In this document: piece after piece, positions 49,522 through 60,900 of the stretch
How the letters are laid out: every line of letters starts with the position of its first letter
Position numbering within the stretch: the stretch's first letter is position 1
Assembly (NCBI GenBank): GCA_029204225.1
Contig: MU832197.1
Coordinates: 1 to 64,000, forward strand
Length of the DNA: 64,000 nt
Origin: Diphasiastrum complanatum
Taxonomy: Eukaryota; Streptophyta; Lycopodiopsida; Lycopodiales; Lycopodiaceae
Reading direction: 5' to 3'
Made by a program: the position numbers and the translations under genes
Notes under the pieces: generated by a model
Databases searched by the model: none
Seen by the model: the letters and a program-made list of their open reading frames with translations, nothing else
What the model was told of the DNA's origin: nothing

Positions 49522-52500
49522 TCAGTTTGATGCCTGATTCACTGGCTCGCGAAATTCCTCAGAACATGTTGGAAGTGATCCGCAATCAAACAATGTGTGA
49601 TCTAGAAACCTCTCAGGCCTAAGGGCTAATTTAACACCAAAAGCATCACGTGCGTAACAAACTAGTGCAGAGTCCCACTGCAAAAGAGCTCCTGTCATAT
49701 AGGACCTGAGAGTTAATGGGAAAAAGCGAGACCATCTTTGCTTAGCAAACTCTAGTAAAGCAGCTGAGATTTCATTATCTATTTCTTCATCTTGTTTGGT
49801 ATTTTTCCCTGCAGAAATGGCATTGAAAATCTGTCTAGCCAGAATGACTCCATCTTCTAATGCAAGGCATCCTCCTTGACCAAGATTAGGTGTCATTGGA
49901 TGCAAAGCATCTCCTGCCAGTGTAATATTTTCTGCAGCCAGTGGAGGAGTTACTACAGGTAAAGCCCACCTGTCCCTCAAAGCACTTCTTGACAAAGTGT
50001 CAGCAGAAGTATTTTCTAGGACATTTGAAAACTCAAGAGCAAGACTCTTGTCCCAGTCACGAACTACCTTGAGTGCTTCTTCCTTGATAAGCTCCGCTGT
50101 GGTAATTTTAAGACCTGTGCACAGTGGTATAAACGTCTTACAAAGTCTGCGAAGCATTGGCGTCAAAAATCATTGGCAAGTCAACTAGTCACGTTATAGC
50201 TAGAAGTATTTCAAAGTTTTAAGATGTAGCCATCGACTCCATTGATTCACAAAAGTGACACTGGTGTCACCATAAGGAAGGTCCTAATAGTAGGACGGAA
50301 TGCAGGTTTGTCAAAAAAGAAGTGACAACTAAATTTGACTCCTTAGTAGCTGAATTTGATGTTTTGATACTTAAGCTTACTATTCAGAACATGTATAATA
50401 TATGGCTCAAACTTTAATACCAGCTCTTCTTTTTCTACCTATTTTTTGTACCTAATGTAAGTTAAGTGAGATGATGTTGCTTTTATACATGTCTGAATGG
50501 TTATGGAAAACAGACAAACCATTTTTCTCTATGCACAGTTTCAGACTTTGGACGTTTCAAGCCTGGAGGCGGGAACATTTCATACAGAACGCTCCATATG
50601 GAATGAGGTTTGTATGTTCTATAACGAATTAAATATTAAGTGAAATGTTTTATAACGAACATACCTGAAAAAACATTGTTTCGTTTGGAGTGCTGGCACA
50701 TTGCCCATCATCCAAAGAAAACCAAATTCAGAATGTCATTTGGAACGTGGCTGTCACTTCTTGAGGATATTCAGCACTTTGATACATTACCGTACCTTTG
50801 ACATTTTTATGCTGTCGATCCATTATGCAAAAAAAAATCATATAGGAATTTTTTGCAAGACAACTATATAAGCAATCATATAGTTGACAAAGAAAAACCT
50901 GGCTTTAAAAATGCACATGCTGACATATCATATACCAAACATTGAGAATGTCTAAATCTCTTTCCTTGACAAGTGCAAGCATTTATCTCTGCAGTACGTC
51001 TTCCTACCAAGTATGTACAGAAAACCTTAGTCTTCAAAATAGACATAAGAGAACCTTATAGCCTTCAAGTCAACTTTAAAGACAATAATTACAATGAAAT
51101 GCCATTATGTTTTAGTGTCTATTGGGGCCTTACTGATTACATTTTGACTTCTAAAATTATAGTTTGCATTAGGCTGAATTTTTCACTAGGTCAAGGACCT
51201 GACTTGACTGTATAAAACATCTGGTGCAGATTGCTCAACCCTAATTGGAGACTCTAGATACCCGTGAATAGCTCTTCATGTGGTAGCTGTTTCTATTTAG
51301 GTTTTTGAAATCGTTGAGTAGATCTTTGCAGATGATATGCTGTGAGTGTGCCTTGTTGGAGAATAACAATCATAATAAAAGTTGGGAAGGTCTAGTCTGC
51401 TCTTGCTCTAGCTCTTCCACATCTACTAGTTCTTCCATCTAGTCCACTTGAAGATTGTAGATGTGTGCATCTAGTTCCATGGACATTATTTTCACTAATG
51501 TTGCTCCAAACATCCAAAGCACAAGTTTTCTCTTTCTGCCCACTCTTGGTCTTTTGGAGACAACAACAAAAGACATTGACCCTTTGGGCATTAGGCCATG
51601 CATACAATCCTTGCCTTTTGAATTAGCCGTTAACCATTCTAGCCACCCTGAGATTGCCCTTGTTTAGATGGGGCTTCAAATCTCTTGAATTTCTTAACGT
51701 GAGTTTACCCCAAGGCTATTGACCACTTGAACTACGACAGGCTCCCATGACTTCTTCCAATGCTCATAATGTAATGCTCTTTGAATAGTGAGCATATGGC
51801 ACATGTTTTGTTGACTAGTCCATTGACTGTCCGACAATTGTCACTCAAGCATTGGACCAAATGTCCTAGTGAGCATATGACACTTGTCTTGTTGACGGTC
51901 AACCCTCCTTTTAGGAGGTCAATCGGGAAAACTCTCATGAGACTCAGTATCCCCTTAGCCATCTCTAAATTAGTCACTACGACTAATATTTACATTGCAA
52001 TTTACAATTGTCTCCACAAGTTGATGACTTAGCCATTAACAATTGATAATTATAATTTACAATTTACAATTTAAAATAGGCATAGGGATTCAAAGCACAT
52101 GTGACACTCCTCATCGAAAACCTCCTCGCCTCATCCCCACACTCCTCTCCTACATCCTTTGCATCGATGTTAACCACCTATGCCATAAGAAGCTTGGGAA
52201 TGGGCAATCACTCTCCCCCTAGCAACCCTACATCCAATCCTAGCAACAAGATTCATTCAAACAAAGCAAAGAAAAAAATGGTGAAAAATCCCAAGAAGGT
52301 GTTTTGCTTGCGAATTCCCACACTCACTTTTTCCATCTTCTATTTCCTATAGTCCACCTTCTATAGAACTAAACCTTTACACAGAGTGCCAAATTGTGAA
52401 CCGTACGGTTCTGAGAACCGTACTGAACCGTTAACGGTTCATTAATTCTATGGAGTGCTCACACATCCATTTTGGCCTCCTGTTGCACTCTCCACAACCT

Positions 52501-54918
52501 CCATAAGCTCCATAAAAAGTGTGCCCAAAATTCAATTTCCGCGGCTAAAATAAAAAAATTTCAAGGCTTGTTGTGGGGCGTTCCAACATTTTGGAAGGTT
52601 GTGTTTCCAGAATGTCATTCCAATGCAACATAGCCCAGCCCTAATCTTTAATCATCACGAATCAAAGAAATTATCATTTTGGCATACTAGAATGAGATGT
52701 TGAGTAATAATAACAACACCTTGTTAACTCAGCCCACTTTAATTGTGAAAATAGGTAAATTTCACACTACTAATATGAATTGTTAAGAGATCAACAACTG
52801 ATGATGAGTAATCAGCCTCTCACATTTTCGAGACTTCAGATTAAAGAATTCACCAGAAGTGAGACTTTTGAGGGTATCACAGAAATGACTAATGAATTCT
52901 ATATGGAATGTCCCTATGGATCACCATGGAATTGAACTCCTATATGATTGATGGTTGGCTAGCTTCAAGATTACTCGATGGGCTGAGCTAAATAGAAGTG
53001 AACATTGTGAAGCATCTTTAAATTATCTCCACACTATATGGAATGTTCTTATGGATCACCACGGAACTGAACTCGTATATAATTGATAGTCGGCTAGCTT
53101 CAAGATTATTCAACGGGCTGAATTGAATAGAAATGTTGTGAAGCATATTTTAAGTTATCTCCACATGGAGTTTGTCATTGTGGACAGATTATCAATCTCA
53201 CATGTTAATTTTTTGTGTGACGTACTTCATCGATTTCAAATTGAGATTTGATTCTAGCAGTTAAGGATAAAGAGACTCAGATGTTTGTCAACCTCAAAAA
53301 TAGTTACTAGTAAATGTCAATGTCTGGAAAATTTGGGATAGTTGGGACTCTCTTTGAGAGTGAATAGTTCCCTTGACAATGTTTTGAGGATGTTTTTGGC
53401 CTTCTAAGTTGTAACTGAGTGTTACACCTTGATCCATATGGATCTTGAGCGACTAATACTTGCATCTATCACAATGAGGAGATTGTTTGACTACCTATTT
53501 TTATAGGGGAGAAAAGCTTCGAAATTCTCCCTTGCAAAGTGGCACAAAATAGGTCAGAATCTACTTTTGAAAAATCGGGACCCGCGATAGTTCTAAAAAA
53601 CTTTACAATCCCGCTTTCCGATTCAAATCAGGATCTGTCAATTCATTGACATTAGCCAACAAATTGCAATTCATGGAGACTTTAAAACTCACTCATGTGT
53701 TGGACCAAGTGTCCCATGCAACTTTTGAAAAATGTCAATTGACCAATCAATTCCTATATCTTAGGAGATCAATCTAGCAAACTCTCCATAAGAGTGAATA
53801 CCCCTATGCCAATTATACGCATGTCACTTCAAGCTGGTGAACCTGCTATTTACAAAATCACCAAGTTGGTGACTTAGCCATTTATTTTTACAGAGGATAA
53901 TCATAATCTTAATTCAACAATGGGACAAGGATATAGAAGATGAAAAAAGGGGGTCCACTTTTAATTTTGGCTCTTTCCAAAGTTGGCCAATAGCTTTCAT
54001 TCTCCATGGCATATAGACTCTCTTTACAAGACGTAAGTTCAATGTCAAGCCCTAAGTACTTCTAAGAGGATATCGGTTATTTTTTTAGCATCATAAGTGA
54101 GGTTTGCCACTTTGTCTCGAGTTCCAATTATCACTAACATTCAATAGGGGATTTTTGAGATTCAATAAGCACATTAAGGTTCCTTAGCAAGTTCACTTTG
54201 TTTTATGCCAACAAAACCAGATCATCTTTAGAAAATAGGACAAAGGAGCATATCTAGCAACTTGAACTCCCTCCCCATACTTCCTATTCTCATATTGTAG
54301 TTCATCAATGAAGAGGCAAAAGCCACTTGGGCACAAAGGATAGCCTCGTTTGACTCCAATGGTGCTAACAACGATCTACTTTTCCTCCATATTTGTGCCA
54401 TACACGAGGGTCTTGCTAATTCAATTGGCATTTTTTAATCTGTCGTAACAATTGAATTCTAAAAAACTTACATTATTGCTATTTTTCTTGTAAAACCTAA
54501 AAAAAAAACCCTAAAAATAAAAGAACCCTAAAAGATTTAAAAACAGCGCCTCTCTCTCTCTCTCCTATGCACGCCTCTCCTTCTCTCTCTTGCCCTTTTA
54601 TACCTTTCTCTCTTTCTAGAAACTTCTCTTTCTATGAATTTCTAAACTCACATGTTCTCTCTTTAGAAATTTCTAAAGTCACATGTCATTTCAAGCATTT
54701 CAAATGCCCTTCAAATAAACTTTAGGGCAAACGTGGCCCAATCAAAAGGCAAGAAACTCGTTTTCTCCATCACTGCTGACATTCTAAGTTCCGAGTTTGT
54801 AACTTCACCATCCTTTTCCATAGCTGATTTCTATGGACTATGTCAAATGCTTTTCTGAACTGAATAAACCAAACTATTTCCTTTACCGTGTGCTTCTTCC
54901 ACCACTACTTTTAAATTT

Positions 54919-54972
<54 letters not shown>

Positions 54973-57900
54973 ATTGATGCACAAGGCCCAAGGAAGGTCG
55001 ATTAGCTTTTAATAATAAAAATCAAAACTTGACTAAATTTTGAATCGTACTGGAAGACTAGCTATTGAAGTTAGCAACAAGAATGGCTGTATAAAACAAG
55101 ATCTACTTGCTCACGTATCTTTTAGCAATGTTTACAAGCATGTGAAACTACCTAGGGAGCTAGGGTAACCTAAACATCACTAGAACTAGACGTCAATTTG
55201 ACCTCCCATCCATACGGTTCACCCATGTGCTGTGAGATAAGCTAATGACACAACAAATGCATCTCCCTTGATTCCTAGTCAATGTGCCATACCAACATAA
55301 CCCATCCTACTAGTACCAAACAAACCTAGTAACCAGATGATGGACTCAACCTAACCAAGCATTACATCCTTGATCATATGACCATCCGTCAATGATCCAT
55401 GGATATCCGACCCCCCCCCCCCCCCCCCCCCCCCCTTCAAAAAAAAAAAAAAAGCTTTCTAGCCACAAACCTAAAATTATTAGCCATTATCTCACCCCTA
55501 ATGGACCCTACTTATCCATTTATGGCACTCTCTAGTTGTCGCCAATGTGCCCATGTAGACAGTTATTGTTACTAAATTACCCAAATCGTAGTCAACATAG
55601 CCTTACTATAATTATTTGATATTAATCCTCTAACCTTATGGGCATACCCTTAACCTAATGTCAGTGGTTGTTCAACCTAAGTTAGTTAGGGACAAAAAAG
55701 CTACCATCATTCACATCTAACATCACAGTGATGAGAGAAGATTTTTGATGAGCTTCCAATATAACATGAATCACTTTACACTTGAATAGATGATGAAATT
55801 TTGTCTTGTGTCCTCAATGGAAAACAAGATAGCCTTTGCTCCCACTCAAATTCTGGGCTGAATACTACTACCAGTTTCTTATCTTAAACCACAACAGTTC
55901 ATCCAAATTGATATTGCTTTGTTTGTGATGGTAGAGATGTCACATATGGCATGCTTCTTGGTCCCTACATTTGAGCTACTGTGATTGTGATAATCATTTA
56001 CTTTTTTGAAATACGACGTCACCCTAATGGTCATTAAGGCTTCAAGAGGGGGGATTTTCATCCCACAAGTAAGATGTATTTCAAGGCTGATTTTCTAAAC
56101 CCCATGAATGCGGATATTCACCTTTTGAGATTCTTCCATCCCAAGCCTCACCATCGTTGAGTGAAATTGGATTCATCAAGGCCTCGAAGAGTTTTGTCTC
56201 TCTCCCACCTCCATAAATTCACTTCCTTCATGTTCTACCCTAGTGGAACTAAGCTTTCCAACCACCACTCATCCTTTTGTGTTTTGCCCACAAGTATATG
56301 CAGATTTTTTGCTTGCTTTAAAAAACGATGATATGTTCTAACTCAGCAGTGAAGCAGGTTATGAGCTTCATCTTCCGCTCATTGTTTGTTGCATATTTAC
56401 TTACTCTATCCTCTTTGTTTATATTCTACGGTTTGGCTGTTTCTATCTCTAAGAAGTTACTCTCATTTTGCATATGCCTGTTTGCTTGTGTGTGTGTGTG
56501 TGTGGGCGCACGCACGCGAGCGCACACATGGGTGTGTGCTTGCGTGTGCGTGTGTGTGAGAGAGAGAGGGGGACAGACCTGGTGATGAGCTGTTGAAGCA
56601 GATGAACCAGTACATCTTTTTGGAAGTCATAGGAACAAAGCCTGCACGGGAACCCTGGCCAAGGAATTGCTTGAGTGTAGTTCCGTGTTTATGACCTCTA
56701 GGATAAAATGCCACTCCACGTATTGCAACCTGCCCAACATAATGAGGATCTCGTAGCCCCATCCACTTTCCAACAACTGAGTTCACACCATCGCATCCTA
56801 TAAGGACCTGTGCTCTCAACACAATCTTTCATGCTGTAGTAGTTCTGATAGTAAAGTAGGAAATAGATCCTGTAAGTATTCTTTTTCAACTTAGCAAGAA
56901 AAAGTTCTGGATGATCTTTCTCCCGGCTCAATACATTGGCATGAACAACTAATATTAGAACTACAGACAAGATTTTACAATGCTTATGTTCACGGATCTA
57001 ATTGTCATGCTGTCCTTAGTTTCTAAATATGTCATCGGTATGTCACCTTGAAAAGATTGCACGTAGAGGAAGCCAAATGGACCACGAAAAACTATAAATG
57101 CAAGCATTTGCACGATAAACTTGGAGTCAGAAAACTGAAAGATGTTCACATAGAGCATAGATTAAGGTTTAAAAGAAATGGTCGCTTGTAGATATCTTAT
57201 GTTTAAAGCGATTAACCATTGTTTACAAGACTTAGTGGCAAAGCATCGAGCAGTTTTAGTCATGGTAAACGAACTGATTTACTGAAATGTGAAATCTTTC
57301 TGTGCAACGCAAGTCATGGTGAAACTAGCAAAAAGTTTACCCAAAGACCACATTTGACCCAAGCTCAAGGGACCATTCTCTCGGCTTGCTTATCTATAAG
57401 AGTGTCACTTTACAATATTTCCAAAACTACTAACGGCTTGAACATGGCTTGAGCCTTGCATTATGGCATAGTGCCAAGCACCTGACAAACAGTTCACTCA
57501 TTAGATTACCCAACAACAAAAAGCTTCCCCAGGAAAAAAGCTAATCTATATAGAAACTAAGGACAGCATTACAATCAGATTTTGAAACTAAGGACATACT
57601 GCATTTCTAAATATGGTTTCCTTAGTTTCTAAAAAATGCTGTCCTAAGTTTCTACTTATTGCATGGTTTAAACTGCAATGTTTCTCAAGCACACTTTATA
57701 TTTGATCACCTGTTTACCTATTGCCCTTTACAATCATCTATGTTCCTTGCCAATTGCTGATCCATTCGTTCTAATTGCTTTCTAATCTCTTTCTAAGTAT
57801 GTGCTTATCTATATTCAAAACTATGAAGTTATTGAGATGAAGGGTTTGGAATTTCCAGCAATAAACTCAATGGTTGAAAATTTTTGCTACCAGATAAGTG

Positions 57901-60900
57901 ACAGCATCTGTTCCTAGATTGCGAACCCTCACCCATGCATAGAAAGCATTACATTTGATCACTTTTGAAGGACTGTCTGCAAATTCATGATTAGAATATT
58001 TTCATACGACAAATACATGGTTTCCAGTTATCAGAATAATGTTCTTATCTGGACTCAACAAAAGATAGGTCCCAATATTATCAGTATGCAAACAGTTGTC
58101 CATGACTGCTAACATCTAAATTTGACCATAGATCTCGTTTGATGCTACAAAAGTATCGATCTGTTGTGAGGAGTTTTGAGAAAGATCGTGCACATCAATC
58201 AGTCCCTAAGACATGGGAGGTTGATATAGTTTTGATTAAGCTTGCTTGAAAAGTTTGCCAACAACTATCAGACAAGCATAATGATCTTAACTACAAGGTA
58301 GTTCCAAATGTACTCTGTAGATACATCTTGCAATTAGAAAGAAAGGATCAGCAATTGGCAAGGAACAGAGATAATTGCAAAGGGCAATAGGTAAACAGGT
58401 AATCATATAAAGTATGCTGGAGACACATTGCAGTTTAAACCATGCAATGTGATATCAACAAAAAATAGCAAAAATTGGGTATTGGTAAACTGGAATCACT
58501 ATGAAAGCTGTTCAATAATGTCCTGTTTTAAAAGTTCAAACCATCTTTCTCTATGAAAAGCAAGTGTAGAAAACCTGAGACTAGCCAGTGATTCCCTAAA
58601 ATTATTGGAAAAGCCTTGCACACAAATTTTCTTTTCTAAGAGAAGGTTGGCATCGCTCTATCTAGCATCCTCTACTGCCTTTCTATTGCCAGAAAAAACT
58701 CCATCAAGAAAAATAAAATTTAGAAGAAATTTAAAGATCACCCTTAATGGACACTAACCCTAGCAAGCTCGAATTACTCAAAGGTGCAAAACATTTAACT
58801 TCAAAGAAGAGGCCATGGATTCCTTGGAACCGAGAATATCTAAATTCAGAGCTGGCTATCTAGGAGCACTGAGGAGGCTTCTAGAGAAGCACAAGAGGTG
58901 CCTTTGAATTGATTAGGCACAGAGTTTGAAGACAAATATATCATCAGTGAAGGTCCCAAAGAATTCCAGAAACATGCATCTAAATAGATAGTACATGCAT
59001 CTAACTAAAAAGGTTGTGAATGGAATTTGTTACAAAAAACATTAGCAATAGGAAGTTTTTCAGCCATCATACATTAATGCAAATTTGCACACTACTGGCT
59101 ACAAGAGGTTGAATGCTATAGGCATTCATGGATCACCTTCCTCTCTACAAGACATGCCACAATCCATTTGATGTGCTAAACCTGCAAACAACTCACATAA
59201 AGGGAACTGACCAGACTCCTTGTTACAGCATTGCTCACTTGTCATGAATATTAATTCTGCTATTCTTACTGATGGTTGAGGGTCAATGTAGAAAGGGAAA
59301 ATATCTTTTTCTCAAGAAAACTAGGCAAGAATTTGACGCTTGAATGCTGCTATAGGTTCATAGTACCAATTATTCAAATTGAAAGTGTAGACATTGTATT
59401 TTTCACCAAGAAATAATCTAAGAACAATTTGGAGGTTCACTGACAAGCATCTCATAATCTTCTCAACACTTTCAACTTCAGCATTCTGCAGGATTAAATC
59501 AGAACAACCCATGTTGATTGCGTCGAAGTAAATCCTCATCCATTTAAGTTGCATGAAATCTAGTTCAACATCTCCTAAGTATATTCACCTTTGTGGTGAA
59601 TTGTCTTCCATCCTCCAGCTGTACTAGTGTAGGACATCCTTTTGACTTTGTAACAGACACGAGTTTGGAATCAAAATGAATGGACCCGGGTGGGAGAGGT
59701 TTAGCAAGTGCCTCCAAAAGACTTGACCGTTGCAATGCTCGAACATCATGTGGCCTTCATAGATGCGAATAAAAGATCAGTACAGCTCTTGTCACTGAAC
59801 TAAACTCATTACAAACCCATTGCCCAATCTATAGAAACTCTAAGAATTTCCTGCATCTAACACACTCAGTAAGTTATTCTACATATAGGAAGAAATCTCC
59901 TTAGAAAATCAGGTTTCCTAGACTCACAAAAATCAGCCATGCTCACATTGTTCAAGTGATATCTAATCTCTAGGAAATCCAGAAAAAGTCAAGTTCATTT
60001 GGAACAACACAGGCCATATGTTGAGATTCAAATGCCCCATAAAACACCACCTTGAGCTCCACACTTAACTAACCTATAGAAACTCATTACTTGTCAAGTC
60101 CTACTTGAACTAAAATATATCTCAAGTCGAGCATCTGAAAAAAAAAGCTGAGAAATCCAGGTAATAAGTATAATGTTGTCCATAGTGAAAAGGTGAGAGA
60201 ACGTAGCTACTTTTCAAAATTTGTAATCAACTATCTTTATGATACCATCACAGGTAGTGCCCTTTGAAATGAGTAGCAAAATCAACTTTTCAGAGGTCAT
60301 TGATCCAAAACAATCAAACCCTTCTCACTTCATAGCTCTACTTGAATCCCTGATTAATGAGCCAATATCATTCAATGTATGGTGAGAACGTTTTAATCGT
60401 TGTTAATGTGCAACTTTCTATCAAAGATGATGGTGGGCTGCAATGAAGTGTTAACTAGATTTGAGCATAAATGAAGCAAAATCAAGAAAGTTGTGCTTGT
60501 TTGAAAATTGGCAGCACATGAATATTTTCACAAGACAAAAGTTGGAGTATTACTCCTCCATCGGGAAGTTCTAGGGTTCTGTTTTTTATCATAGAGTTGG
60601 GATGCAAATCCCATCAGGGAACCAAAAAACCTCTGTCAAAAGGGAATAGTAAATAAAAAATGGGATACGGCAGGAAAAAGTCACCTCATAGTAAAAGTAA
60701 ATAAGTGCAAGGTTACTACAGTATGCGTGGTAGAGAGAGAAAGGCGAAATTCTTCATACCTTTTGCTTTCCATTTTTTATTTCAAGCCACTTATGGAAAG
60801 CTCTAGCCGCCATGTGTCTGGTGATAGGAATAGAAGGTAGACAGACTCAAAGGGGGGGTTGGCTATGGTTGGGAGGTTCATTCTATATGGGTGTCCTAGT

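Larger units (their letters stand above)
50115..56578 (-). other. 6.5-kb last intron of the monooxygenase gene
   Basis: Donor GTCTGT at 56578 and acceptor TGCACAG ending at 50115 (minus strand). It holds the mini-element at 52390, tandem repeats, repeat C copy 3, a GA tract, a C run and a CA/TG tract. Two distant related segments (51,790-52,080 and 53,690-53,890, sharing GACTTAGCCATT and TTGGACCAA.TGTCC) are diverged repeats. No other gene seen. Confidence 0.85.

Noticed and set aside
59321-59554. 77-codon minus-strand frame between monooxygenase exons
   Set aside because: It does not fit the splice phases (exon 59589-59754 already joins to 56825) and has no family resemblance.
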